Positions 1 to 8,057 of a stretch of 64,000 nt of DNA are shown here, in pieces (the first letter of the stretch is position 1; each line of letters begins with the position of its first letter). The notes beneath the pieces are model-generated. The model was not told the DNA's origin. It did not search any database and was given only the letters and a program-made list of their open reading frames with translations. The DNA comes from Pseudonocardia sp. C8 (lineage in GTDB: Bacteria; Actinomycetota; Actinomycetes; Mycobacteriales; Pseudonocardiaceae). The translations under genes and the position numbers were made by a program. The stretch spans positions 5,853,501-5,917,500 of the forward strand of contig NZ_JACMTR010000002.1 of NCBI RefSeq assembly GCF_014267175.1, given 5' to 3'.

Positions 1-2
1 CG

Positions 3-677
3 GCCGTGGATCCCGCGGGACGGGTCGTCCTCGCCGACGACACCGCGGGTGTGCTCCTCGGCATCCCGGGCTCCACACCCGCACCGGATCCCGCGGTGCG
101 CTGGAAACCGGAACTGCCCGAGTTCATCCGGGCCGCCAGGTACGCCGCCGAGCAGGCGGCGCGCAATCCCGACTGGGCGGGCTCGACGCAGATCTTCACC
201 CGGCTCGCCAACGAACCGACGTCGATCAGCTTCCGGCCGGTGTTCCTGTCCGGGCACCTGGTCGGCAACGTCGTCGCGTTCGGTGTGTCGGAAGGGGACC
301 CGCTACCCCGCGCGGGCGAGGACGGACCGTCCCGCGCGCAGCCGCGCCGGATCGTCGCGACGCGCGAGAACCGTATGGTCCTGCTCCAGCACCCCGAGGT
401 CTCCTTCGCGCAGTCGGACGGCAACGACGTGTGGCTGTCCACCGACGAAGGGATGTTGCGGTCCGCCTCGCTCGGCCTCGACCGGCTCGAAGCCGAGCTC
501 GACGGTTCCGGCTTCCTGCGGGTGCACCGCCAGTACATCGTGAACCTCGGCCGTGTCCGGGAGGTCGAGCGCCGGGACAAGGGCGAGCTGGTCCTGGTCA
601 TGGACGACCCGGCCGGGACGATGGTGCCGGTGTCCCGGCGGAACACACCGACGGTCCGCCGGGCGCTGGGGATCTGA
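3..677 (+). CDS. LytTR-type DNA-binding regulator, 5' end outside the window
   Basis: The C-terminal ~105 residues form a LytTR DNA-binding domain. Visible marks are VSFAQSDGNDVWL, a central LDRLEAEL helix and the signature FLRVHRQYIVNLGRVREVER, ending in PVSRR. The N-terminal ~100 residues look like a PAS/GAF-type sensory fold (GRVVLADDTAGVLLGIPG), so this is probably a one-component regulator rather than a phosphorylated response regulator. The reading frame is open to the left edge. The GTG at base 6 may only be an internal valine, so the protein is probably longer. It is convergent with the small cysteine-rich gene that follows. The target is unknown; the adjacent PQQ alcohol dehydrogenase block is a candidate only by position. 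Confidence 0.8.
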   Translation, partial: AVDPAGRVVLADDTAGVLLGIPGSTPAPDPAVRWKPELPEFIRAARYAAEQAARNPDWAGSTQIFTRLANEPTSISFRPVFLSGHLVGNVVAFGVSEGDPLPRAGEDGPSRAQPRRIVATRENRMVLLQHPEVSFAQSDGNDVWLSTDEGMLRSASLGLDRLEAELDGSGFLRVHRQYIVNLGRVREVERRDKGELVLVMDDPAGTMVPVSRRNTPTVRRALGI

Positions 678-696
678 GCCGGCGCGCCGGGAGCCT

Positions 697-894
697 TCAG
701 CCCCGGTACCGGTGCACCTCGCAGACGCAGTACATGAGACGGCAACTGAAGCACTCGGGCTTGTCGACGCACGTGATACAAGGCCCGCAGTGCACCGGCT
801 CGGTGTGCCGCGCGAACTCGTCCGGCCCGTAGCGCTCCCCGCAGTACGAGCACGGCAGGACCTCGCCCTGCCCGGCCACTGAGGACTGGGTCAT
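697..894 (-). CDS. Small cysteine-rich, probably zinc-binding protein (65 aa)
   Basis: This ORF encodes about 65 residues if it starts at the ATG at 894, which follows a purine-rich GGTGGTGATG stretch. An upstream in-frame extension would run into the hairpin at 933-982, so the shorter start is preferred. It has nine cysteines, arranged as CSYC near residue 15 and then CGPCITC, C.SC and CVC. This suggests two metal (zinc) sites, a zinc-ribbon-like or FeS-like small protein. It lies downstream of the PQQ dehydrogenase on the same strand, behind a strong hairpin. No family was recognised and no function is proposed. Confidence 0.55.
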   Translation of the reverse strand: MTQSSVAGQGEVLPCSYCGERYGPDEFARHTEPVHCGPCITCVDKPECFSCRLMYCVCEVHRYRG

Positions 895-932
895 CACATC
901 ACCACCGTTTTCCGTACGCAGGCCGTGGACAC

Positions 933-982
933 ACCGACCGGTGGCCGAGCCGTTCGCCGGAACGGCTCGACCACCGGTCGGT
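933..982 (-). terminator. Hairpin terminator after the PQQ dehydrogenase
   Basis: Two 23-base arms (933-955 and 960-982) pair with one mismatch around a 4-base loop. The structure lies 24 bases beyond the stop of the leftward PQQ dehydrogenase gene. No T-run follows, which is common for actinobacterial terminators. Confidence 0.75.
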
Positions 983-1006
983 CCCTCCATCAGAGGGACG
1001 TGCCCG

Positions 1007-2689
1007 TCACAGGGAGAACACGATCAGCGCAGCACCGTGGCCCTGGCCGGACATGCCGGGGACAATGCCCTCCAGCCAGCCACCCCAGCCGACCGGTACC
1101 GCGATGTACTGCTTGCCGTCGACCATGTAGGTGCTCGGGCTGCTGTGGTGTCCGCTGCCGCACTGGAAGCTCCACAGCTTCTCGCCGGTCTCGGCGTGGA
1201 GCGCCAGGAACTCGCCCTCCGGGGTGCCGGCGAACACGACGTTGCCCGCGGTGCTGAGGGTCGACGCGGCCATCGGCATGTTGTTCATCCGGTAGCGCCA
1301 CTTCTCCTCACCGTGGGAGTCGAAGGCGCTGACCGAGCCGGCCATGTTGTCGACGTCGACCTCGACGGCCGCACCCCAGTAGGGCATGCCCTCCTTGAAC
1401 TCGCGACGCCGCCGGGTGGCCGTGGCGCCCACGTCGGCGACCGGGACGTAGAACAGGTCGTGGTCGGGGTTGTACGACGCGTGGGTCCACTCCTTCGCGC
1501 CGGCGGGGCCGGGGAAGAAGTGGCAGGGCTCGCCCTCCTTGTCCGGGTACTTCCGCGGCGTCACCTTGCCGTCGCGGGTGATGACGCCCCAGTCGATCCG
1601 GTCGACGAACGGCGTGACGTGCTGCAGCTCGCCGTTGGTGCGGTCGAGGACGAACATGTACCCGTTCTTGTCGAAGTGAGCGAGCAGCTTCTTGCCGTCC
1701 CGCTCGAACAGGGTCATCTCCATCGTGGAGTCGTAGTCCCACAGGTCGTGCGGGGTGAACTGGTAGTGCCACCGGATCTCGCCCGTGTCCACGTCCAGGG
1801 CGACCACGCTGTCGGTGTAGAGGTTGTCCCCCTCGCGGACCTCGCCGTCGAAGTCGGGAGCCGGGTTCCCGGTACCCGCGTAGTAGAGGTTCAGCTCCGG
1901 GTCGTAGGTGCCGGTGACCCAGTGGTTCGCACCGCCGCGCTGCCACGCCTCACCGTCGGCGGGCCAGGTCTCCGACCCGGGCTCGCCGGGCTTCGGCACG
2001 GTGTAGGTGCGCCAGCGCTGCTCGCCCGTCTCCAGGTCCCAGGCGTCGATGTGGCCGCGGACGCCGTACTCGCCACCGGCGGAACCGGTGATGAGGAAGT
2101 CCTTGACGACCAGCGGGGCGATCGATGCGCTCTCGCCCGCGCGCACGTCACCGATGGTCTTCTGCCAGATCTTCCGGCCGGTGGTGGCGTCGAGCGCGAC
2201 CAGCTGCGCGTTCTGGGTCACCATGTAGACCTTGCCGTTGGCGACGGCACAGCCGCGGTTCACGTTGGCGCAGCACAGTGTCACGTCGATGGGGATCGCG
2301 TGCTTGTACCGCCACAGCTGCTCGCCGGTCTTCGCGTCGAGCGCCCAGAGCCAGCCGTCCCAACCGGTCACGAACATGACGCCGTCGACCACCAGCGGGC
2401 AGGCCTCGAACGCGTATGTCGAGGTCGAGGCGATCATTCCGGTCGCGCTCGCCTGGAAGATCCATGCGACCTTCAGGTCCTTGGCGTTCCCGGCGTTGAC
2501 CTGGTCGAGCAGGCTGTGCCGCTTGCCGTCGTAGTCGCCGTAGTACGTGATCCAGTTGTGGGACTCACTGCGCGCCTGGAGGATCCGCTCGTAGTCGATC
2601 CCACGCGTCACGTCCGGCGCGCTGTGCGGCAGGTTGGAGAGATTGCCGTGGTTGAACGCCTTGCCGGCGTCGACGTATTCGATGGTCAT
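1007..2689 (-). CDS. PQQ-dependent alcohol dehydrogenase, lanthanide-type active site, no signal peptide
   Basis: This is a 560-residue quinoprotein of the methanol/ethanol dehydrogenase family (eight-bladed propeller with repeated W-motifs such as LWALDAKTGEQLW and IWQKTIG). It oxidises primary alcohols with PQQ. Visible active-site features are vicinal Cys139-Cys140, the metal-ligand glutamate Glu207 in GGEYGVRG, Asn275 in GTGNPAPD, catalytic Asp318 and, two residues on, Asp320 in HDLWDYD. The extra Asp at catalytic+2 is the known mark of lanthanide-dependent (XoxF/PedH-like) enzymes; calcium enzymes carry Ala or Ser there. The N-terminus (MTIEYVDAGKAFNHG) has no Sec or Tat signal, which is unusual for a family that works outside the membrane. 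It follows the cupredoxin-like gene by about 16 bases, so the two form an operon. The substrate is not readable from sequence. Confidence 0.93.
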   Translation of the reverse strand: MTIEYVDAGKAFNHGNLSNLPHSAPDVTRGIDYERILQARSESHNWITYYGDYDGKRHSLLDQVNAGNAKDLKVAWIFQASATGMIASTSTYAFEACPLVVDGVMFVTGWDGWLWALDAKTGEQLWRYKHAIPIDVTLCCANVNRGCAVANGKVYMVTQNAQLVALDATTGRKIWQKTIGDVRAGESASIAPLVVKDFLITGSAGGEYGVRGHIDAWDLETGEQRWRTYTVPKPGEPGSETWPADGEAWQRGGANHWVTGTYDPELNLYYAGTGNPAPDFDGEVREGDNLYTDSVVALDVDTGEIRWHYQFTPHDLWDYDSTMEMTLFERDGKKLLAHFDKNGYMFVLDRTNGELQHVTPFVDRIDWGVITRDGKVTPRKYPDKEGEPCHFFPGPAGAKEWTHASYNPDHDLFYVPVADVGATATRRRREFKEGMPYWGAAVEVDVDNMAGSVSAFDSHGEEKWRYRMNNMPMAASTLSTAGNVVFAGTPEGEFLALHAETGEKLWSFQCGSGHHSSPSTYMVDGKQYIAVPVGWGGWLEGIVPGMSGQGHGAALIVFSL

Positions 2690-2705
2690 TGCGGTTCCTG
2701 CCCTT

Positions 2706-3161
2706 CTACGGCCGCGGCTGGGCGGGTCGGTCGAGCTTGGCCTCCGGCGGCACCTCGCCGGTCACGACGATGGCAGCGGTCAGGCCCCGGCCCTCGTCGT
2801 TACCGGCCGGCGAGCCGTACCAGTAGCAGCCGGGACCGTCCAGCTCGAGCGTGGCGCTGCCCTTGGAGTGGTTCACCAGGCCGATGAACTGCTTGTCGCC
2901 GTTGCTGGGCAGCAGGCAGGCGTGGGTGTTCTTGTCGTCGTTGATGATCGTCAGCTCGATCGTGCCGGCATGCGGCATGATCAGGATCGCCGGCTCCCAC
3001 ACCATCCCGTCCTCCGGGATCCGGATGGTCGCCTCCATCGTCCCGTCGGCGCGCTCGGTCGCCTTGCCGATCGAGCCGGTCCCGAGCACGGCACCGATGG
3101 TCGCCTTGTTCTGTCCGCCGAGTTCGGCCAGAAGGTCTTCTCGTTCCTGGGCGATCGTCAT
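2706..3161 (-). CDS. MSMEG_3727-type PQQ-associated cupredoxin-like protein
   Basis: This 151-residue protein resembles the actinobacterial MSMEG_3727 family, known for co-occurring with PQQ alcohol dehydrogenases. The C-terminal ~100 residues read like a cupredoxin barrel: ILIMPHAGTIELTIINDD, NTHACLLPS with a candidate His ligand, and GPGCYWYGSPAGNDEGRG where a Cys-based metal loop would sit. It could be the electron acceptor or a chaperone of the dehydrogenase; this is inferred from context. There is no signal peptide, matching the partner enzyme. A purine-rich GAGGAGGT ribosome site lies upstream of the ATG at 3161. It is the first gene of the operon with the dehydrogenase. Confidence 0.8.
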   Translation of the reverse strand: MTIAQEREDLLAELGGQNKATIGAVLGTGSIGKATERADGTMEATIRIPEDGMVWEPAILIMPHAGTIELTIINDDKNTHACLLPSNGDKQFIGLVNHSKGSATLELDGPGCYWYGSPAGNDEGRGLTAAIVVTGEVPPEAKLDRPAQPRP

Positions 3162-3509
3162 CGGACTTCACCTCCTCGTCATCGAGAAATGAGCACATCT
3201 GCTGGTTCGGCGGAAATCGCCTGCGCGCGCAGGCGTCACGCTACGGACCAGCTGGATGCGGCACGTCGGTCACAGGTGCGGATTCCGTGTCGTCTGCGTT
3301 GCAGAGCCTGTGACCGAGGTCGCACGCTACCCGGGGGCAAGTCGTTCTGGAATCGTTTGCCGCTGACCGGTCGGGGTCCGCCGTTCGCCCGGAACGAGAT
3401 ACCGTTCGTACGCGCCGTGCCGGTGGCCGGAATCGCTCGGAACGACCAGATGCCGCACGGCGGGAATCGGACCCGGGACCGGTGGAGCACCGCCGGGCAC
3501 GCATCGACG
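3162..3509. promoter_or_regulatory. 348-base intergenic region between katG and the PQQ operon
   Basis: There is no convincing gene here. It must hold the promoter of the leftward PQQ operon. A perfect 10-base inverted repeat, CGGTCACAGG (3267-3276) and CCTGTGACCG (3307-3316), is separated by 30 bases and could be an operator or hairpin. The katG stop lies at the right end, so a katG terminator may also be present. Confidence 0.45.
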
Positions 3510-5711
3510 TCAGTCCAGATCGAACCGGTCGAGTTCCATGACCTTCACCCAGGCCGCGACGAAGTCCCGGACGAACTTGCCGCCCGCGTCGTCACTCGCG
3601 TAGACCTCCGAGAGCGCCCGTAGCTCGGAGCTCGAGCCGAAGATGAGGTCGACGCGGCTCGCGGTCCACCTCAGCTCACCGGTGCGCGCATCGCGGCCCT
3701 CGTAGATCGCCTCGGGGGAGTCCCCGTGCCGGCCCGGTTCCCACTGCGTTCCCGGGTCCAGGAGGTTGACGAAGAAGTCGTTCGTCAACGACCCGGGTGC
3801 CGAGGTCAGTACCCCCACCGGGGAACCTCGGTGGTTGGCTCCGAGCACCCGCAGCCCGCCGACCAGCACCGTCATCTCGGGTGGGGTCAGTGTCAGCAGG
3901 CTCGCCCGGTCCACGAGCAGATGTTCCGAGGGCACGGTGCAGCTCTCGCCCAGGTAGTTCCGGAAGCCGTCCGCCCGGGGGCGCAACGCCTCGAACGACT
4001 CGACGTCGGTCCACTCCTGGGACGCGTCGGTACGTCCCGCCCGGAACGGAACGTCGATCGCGTGGCCACCGGCCGCCGCGGCGCGCTCCACCGCGGCGCA
4101 CCCGCCGAGCACGATCAGGTCGGCCATGGAGATCCGCGTGTCTCCCGTCCGGGAGGCGTTGAACCGCTCCCGGATCGCTTCCAGCGCGGGCAGGACGACG
4201 CCCAGCTGCTCGGGATCGTTGACCTCCCAACCGCGCTGCGGCTGGAGCCGGATCCGCGCCCCGTTCGCCCCGCCGCGCTTGTCGGTGTCGCGGTACGTCG
4301 AGGCAGACGCCCACGCCGTGGCGACCAGCTGGGCCACCGTCAGCCCGGATCCGAGGAGCTCGCGTTTGAGGGCGGCGACGTCGTCGGCGTCGACCAGGTC
4401 GTGGTCGACCTCCGGCACCGGGTCCTGCCAGATCAGCCGTTCGGCCGGGACGAGCGGACCCAGGTACCGCTCGATCGGACCCATGTCGATGTGCGTCAGC
4501 TTGAACCATGCCCGCGCGAACGCGTCCTCGAACTGGTCCGGATGCTCCAGGAAGCGCCGTGAGATCGCCTCGAAGGCCGGGTCCTCCCGCAGTGCGAGGT
4601 CCGTGGTGAGCATGACCGGGTGGTGTCTCGTGTCCGGGTCGAAGGGGTCCGGCACGGTGCCCTCACCGACGCCGTCGCTCGGGATCCACTGCCACAGGCC
4701 TGCCGGGCTGAGCTCGACGTCCCACCCGGACATGAAGAGCGTTTCGAAGAACGTGTGGTCCCACCGGACGGGCGTGCGTGTCCACATGCCTTCCAGCCCG
4801 CTGGTGACCGTGTCCGGCCCGATGCCGCTGCCGTGACCGCCGAGCCAGCCCAGGCCCTGCGCGGTGAGCGGCGCGGCCTCCGGCTCGGGCCCTCCGGTCA
4901 CGTTCGGGTCCGCCGGCCCGTGTGTCTTGCCGAACGTGTGCCCGCCCGCGATGAGCGCCACCGTCTCCTCGTCGTCCAGCCCCATCCGTCGGAAGGTCTG
5001 GCGGATGTCACGGGCGGCGAGCACCGGGTCGGGATTGGTCGCCGGGCCCTGCGGATCGACGTAGACCAGCCCCATCGCGCTGGCCGCCAGCGGCTCGTCC
5101 AGCTCGTGCAGGCCGCGGTAGCGTTCCTCGGCCAACCACGTCCGTTCCGGCCCCCAGTACGTCTCGTCGGGCTCCCACACCTCCGGGCGGCCGCCGCCGA
5201 ACCCGAAGGTCGTGAAGCCCATCGACTCCAGGGCCCGGTTGCCGGCGAACACCATCAGGTCCGCCCAGGAGATCCGGCTCCCGTACTTCTGTTTCACCGG
5301 CCACAGCAGCCGGCGTGCCTTGTCCAGGTTGCGGTTGTCCGGCCAGCTGTTCAGCGGGGCGAAGCGGAGCATGCCGGCACCGGCACCACCTCGGCCGTCA
5401 CCGACGCGGTAGGTACCGGCGGAATGCCAGGCCATGCGCAGCACGAGCGGGCCGTAGTGCCCGAAATCGGCAGGCCACCACTCCTGCGACGTCGTGAGCA
5501 CCTCGTCGACGTCCCGGGCCAGCTCGTCGAGATCCAGTGACCGGAACCGGTCGGCGTAGCCGGCATCCGCGGGGCGCCGCCTGCGCATCGGCGTCAGGTC
5601 GACCCGGTGCGGCCACCAATCGCCGGCACGGCCGCTGTCCGCCTGCTTCCGGCGGCTCCCCACGATCTGGTCGTAGGTACGGTAGACGTGCGTGTCGGGA
5701 TGCTCGGGCAC
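3510..5711 (-). CDS. katG: Catalase-peroxidase KatG
   Basis: This is a bifunctional haem catalase-peroxidase (about 733 residues) that removes hydrogen peroxide. The distal triad is Arg92, Trp95 and His96 in [12 protein letters not shown]. The proximal histidine is in [14 protein letters not shown], and the Tyr of the Met-Tyr-Trp adduct lies in [11 protein letters not shown]. The duplicated C-terminal peroxidase-like half is intact and the protein ends in the typical ELDRFDLD. The start is set at the GTG at 5711 because AGGGGAGGA sits six bases upstream; a GTG at 5741 would lie at the edge of the hairpin and lacks such a site. There is no furA gene next to it, although furA-katG is common in actinobacteria; a damaged furA lies near 61.6 kb. 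It follows pqqA on the same strand. Confidence 0.95.
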   Translation of the reverse strand: MPEHPDTHVYRTYDQIVGSRRKQADSGRAGDWWPHRVDLTPMRRRRPADAGYADRFRSLDLDELARDVDEVLTTSQEWWPADFGHYGPLVLRMAWHSAGTYRVGDGRGGAGAGMLRFAPLNSWPDNRNLDKARRLLWPVKQKYGSRISWADLMVFAGNRALESMGFTTFGFGGGRPEVWEPDETYWGPERTWLAEERYRGLHELDEPLAASAMGLVYVDPQGPATNPDPVLAARDIRQTFRRMGLDDEETVALIAGGHTFGKTHGPADPNVTGGPEPEAAPLTAQGLGWLGGHGSGIGPDTVTSGLEGMWTRTPVRWDHTFFETLFMSGWDVELSPAGLWQWIPSDGVGEGTVPDPFDPDTRHHPVMLTTDLALREDPAFEAISRRFLEHPDQFEDAFARAWFKLTHIDMGPIERYLGPLVPAERLIWQDPVPEVDHDLVDADDVAALKRELLGSGLTVAQLVATAWASASTYRDTDKRGGANGARIRLQPQRGWEVNDPEQLGVVLPALEAIRERFNASRTGDTRISMADLIVLGGCAAVERAAAAGGHAIDVPFRAGRTDASQEWTDVESFEALRPRADGFRNYLGESCTVPSEHLLVDRASLLTLTPPEMTVLVGGLRVLGANHRGSPVGVLTSAPGSLTNDFFVNLLDPGTQWEPGRHGDSPEAIYEGRDARTGELRWTASRVDLIFGSSSELRALSEVYASDDAGGKFVRDFVAAWVKVMELDRFDLD

Positions 5712-5741
5712 CGGTGTCCTCCCCTGACGCCCTCGGACCAC

Positions 5742-5783
5742 GTCCGGATCGACGCAAGGCCGGCGCCTTGCGTCGATCCGGAC
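5742..5783 (-). terminator. Perfect 19-base hairpin between pqqA and katG
   Basis: Arms GTCCGGATCGACGCAAGGC (5742-5760) and its exact complement (5765-5783) flank a CGGC loop. It starts 27 bases after the pqqA stop and ends about 30 bases before the katG start. It is either a terminator/attenuator that lets pqqA be made in excess, or a processing site in a pqqA-katG transcript. No T-run follows. Confidence 0.8.
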
Positions 5784-5809
5784 GAGCAGAAGGAGCTGGA
5801 GCCGTGCCG

Positions 5810-5884
5810 TCAGCCCCGGTGGAAGTAACCGGTGGCCTCAGCGCACACCTCGACGACCGTGTACTTCGGAGTTTCCCACTTCAT
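5810..5884 (-). CDS. pqqA: PQQ precursor peptide PqqA (24 aa)
   Basis: This short ORF encodes a 24-residue peptide beginning MKWETPKY and ending GYFHRG. Its Glu16 and Tyr20 stand in the E-x3-Y arrangement (EATGY) required in PqqA, where the two side chains are cross-linked by PqqE (with PqqD) to build pyrroloquinoline quinone. The MKWETPK start is typical of the family. A strong GAGGAGG site lies seven bases upstream of the ATG. The gene is too short for standard ORF calling. It lies upstream of katG and near a PQQ enzyme, but no pqqB, C, D or E gene is in the window, so the rest of the pathway must be elsewhere. Confidence 0.92.
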   Translation of the reverse strand: MKWETPKYTVVEVCAEATGYFHRG

Positions 5885-6083
5885 TTTCTTCCTCCTCACT
5901 GTCGTGATCCGCGCGAATCGAGGATTCCGCGGTCTCGACGAGCTTGCTCGGCCTCACGAAGCCGTCGCAACAGACCTCGAATCAGTGGTCCACAACCGGT
6001 GCCGAACGGTGGCCCGGGCCACACGAGTGGAGCGGGCACCCCGGCTCCGGCCGGCCGGCGGAAGGATCAGGTGGCACCTGCAG

Positions 6084-7541
6084 ATGAGCCCGCCCGACGT
6101 CGCCGCCCAGCTGTGGCCCGGTGACAGGGTGGTCCGTGTGGAGCGGACGTCGCGCCACTCCCCGGCCCGCCCCCTCGCCGCTCTCCGGTCGCTCGGACGG
6201 CTCACCCCGCAGGGCGAGCGGACACCCCTGAACCGCTCCGGCCCGGTCGTCGCGGCCGGCGCGATGACGCGCGAGAGCGGCGACCCACCGGAGCACCTGC
6301 GACTGTTCGAGGCGCTGTTCGGCCGGGACGCGCTGACCTGCGCACGCATCCTCCATCCCTGGTATCCCGGCCTGACCCGGCGCACCGTGCTCGCGCTCGC
6401 CGCCCTGCAGGGCGTCCGCGACGACGTCGCGTCCGAGGAGGAGCCCGGCCGCATCCCGCACGAGGTCCGCGAGCCCGGCGACCCGGTCGCGGCCCGCATC
6501 ACGGCCGGGAACGGGTGGGCGTGGCCGTACTACGGCTCGGTCGACGCCACCTGCTCGTGGATCGTGCTCGCCGCCACGCTCGCCCGGTCCGACGTCGCCC
6601 TCCCGGACGCGCCGGTGGTCCGCCGGGACGGCCGGACCGTCACCCTCCACCGGTGCGTCCGGGACGCGGTCGACTGGCTCCTGCACCGCATCCGGACGAG
6701 CCCGTCCGGGCTGGTGGAGAGCGTGCCCCGGTTCGCCGGGTCGATCGAGAACCAGGTCTGGAAGGACTCGCGGGACGCCTACGTCCACGCCGACGGCACC
6801 CTCGCCCGGGTCGGCACCGTCGCGAGCGTCGAGGTCCAGGCGCTCGCGCACGACGCGCTCGTCGCCGCGAGCGACCTCCTCGGGCCCGGCGCGCGCCTGC
6901 TCCGGACCGCGCGGACGCTGCGGGACCGGGTGCTCACCGACTTCTGGGTCGACGGCGGCGACTGCGGGTTCTTCGCGCTCGGCCTCGACCGGGACCCCTC
7001 CGGCCGGGAACGCCGGATCGCGGTCCGCTCCTCGAACATGGGGCACCTGCTCGACAGCGGGATCCTGGACGGGCCGGACGCCGCGGTCGCTCGCCGGCGC
7101 GATCTCCTCGTCGCCGAACTCGGGCGGCCCGACCTGCTCTGCGCGGCCGGTGTCCGCACGCTCGCGTCCAGCGCCCGGGGCTTCCGGCCGGACGGCTACC
7201 ACACCGGCAGCAGCTGGCCGTGGGACACCTACGTCGTCGCCTCCGGGCTGCGGCGGCACGGCGCCCGGGCGATGGCCGACGACCTCTGCCGGCGGATCAT
7301 GGCGGGCTACCGGGCGACCGGTCACTTCCCGGAGTTCTTCTCCGGGGACGACGAGCCGGTACCGCACGTCGGCGATCTCGTGGTCGACGTGACCGACGAG
7401 CAGGGCCACCCCCACCGGATCTGCCAGCCACCCCAGGAGGTCCAGGCCTGGACCGCCGCGACGGTCCTGGCCGTCAAGCGGTGGACCGCTCCGGCCACAC
7501 CGGCAGCTACGACCCCGGGGCGACGTCGCGGACCGCGCTGA
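6084..7541 (+). CDS. Glycogen-debranching-like (amylo-alpha-1,6-glucosidase type) glycosidase
   Basis: This protein of about 485 residues has an (alpha/alpha)6 glycosidase fold. The stretch GRDALTCARILHPWYPGL, then LALAALQGVRDD, EEEPGRIPHEVR and YYGSVDATCSWIVLAA is the standard amylo-alpha-1,6-glucosidase/GH63-like core, followed by SSNMGHLLDSGIL and SWPWDTYVVASGL. It probably trims alpha-glucan or trehalose-type oligosaccharides in the cytoplasm; no signal peptide is seen. The ATG at 6084 is chosen because the upstream open frame is low in protein-like character and overlaps pqqA's promoter region on the other strand. Its 3' end overlaps the convergent PPOX gene by about 35 bases. Confidence 0.8.
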   Translation: MSPPDVAAQLWPGDRVVRVERTSRHSPARPLAALRSLGRLTPQGERTPLNRSGPVVAAGAMTRESGDPPEHLRLFEALFGRDALTCARILHPWYPGLTRRTVLALAALQGVRDDVASEEEPGRIPHEVREPGDPVAARITAGNGWAWPYYGSVDATCSWIVLAATLARSDVALPDAPVVRRDGRTVTLHRCVRDAVDWLLHRIRTSPSGLVESVPRFAGSIENQVWKDSRDAYVHADGTLARVGTVASVEVQALAHDALVAASDLLGPGARLLRTARTLRDRVLTDFWVDGGDCGFFALGLDRDPSGRERRIAVRSSNMGHLLDSGILDGPDAAVARRRDLLVAELGRPDLLCAAGVRTLASSARGFRPDGYHTGSSWPWDTYVVASGLRRHGARAMADDLCRRIMAGYRATGHFPEFFSGDDEPVPHVGDLVVDVTDEQGHPHRICQPPQEVQAWTAATVLAVKRWTAPATPAATTPGRRRGPR

Positions 7542-7917
7542 GCTCGTAGTGCAGCGTCTCGGTACGCAGGAGCCGGTGGATGAGGGGCACGACGACACCC
7601 TGCAGCACCGGATGCTTCCGGCCGATGAGCCGTGCGGCGTGCGCCGACTCCGCTCCGTCCAGGCGCCGGGTGACCGCCTGCACGGGTGGCCCGGTCGGCC
7701 GTCCGAACCAGGTGCACGGGGCGAACCGGACCTCCGGGAAGTTGCGGAGCCGCTTGACCTTCGACGCCATGCCGGGGGTCCGGAAGTAGGCTCGGTCCCC
7801 GCCGACGGCGATGTTCACCGGTGTGCCGACCCAGCTCCCGTCCCGCTTGCGCGTGTGCAGGAGCACGACCTTCTCCGTCACGAACCGCTGCAGCACCGGC
7901 GGCGTCGGCTCCGTCAT
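7507..7917 (-). CDS. PPOX-family (FMN/F420 split-barrel) oxidoreductase
   Basis: This 136-residue protein belongs to the pyridoxamine-phosphate-oxidase-like split-barrel family (LQRFVTEKVVLLHTRKRDGSWVGTPVNIAVGGDRAYFRT, then SKVKRLRNFPEVRFAPCT). In actinobacteria such small members usually bind F420 or FMN and reduce unknown substrates. The ATG at 7917 is preferred over one 24 bases upstream because GGGGGAGG precedes it at good spacing. It is convergent with, and overlaps, the glycosidase gene. Confidence 0.8.
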   Translation of the reverse strand: MTEPTPPVLQRFVTEKVVLLHTRKRDGSWVGTPVNIAVGGDRAYFRTPGMASKVKRLRNFPEVRFAPCTWFGRPTGPPVQAVTRRLDGAESAHAARLIGRKHPVLQGVVVPLIHRLLRTETLHYELSAVRDVAPGS

Positions 7918-7955
7918 GGCGCCTCCCCCACGGACACCCACGCAGGGTAACGGGA

Positions 7956-8025
7956 GCCGCGGGATCGGAGGTGAACCTGGCCGACGATCCGGAGCGATCC
8001 CGTAGCCGGGACCGGCGACGGTAGG
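7956..8025 (+). repeat. Orphan copy of the 3' end of a Cys4 mini-gene
   Basis: These 70 bases nearly repeat 62056-62122, the 3' end of the mini-gene at 61915-62121. Both run through GCCGCGGGATCGGAGGTG, both carry the codons for LADDPERS, and both end in ACCGGCGACGGTAGG, with a small indel in the middle. The reading frame to the stop is kept but there is no 5' part, so this is a truncated gene relic or a mobile fragment. Confidence 0.8.
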
Positions 8026-8057
8026 CCGACGGAAGCCGCTACGGCGTCAGCCCTCGT

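Noticed and set aside
941..2887. 648-codon rightward open frame
   Set aside because: It lies antisense to the PQQ dehydrogenase, has low-complexity Val/Arg/Gly-rich composition and no ribosome site.
5832..6083. N-terminal extension of the glycosidase frame
   Set aside because: The extension covers pqqA on the other strand and looks unlike the family; the ATG at 6084 fits better.
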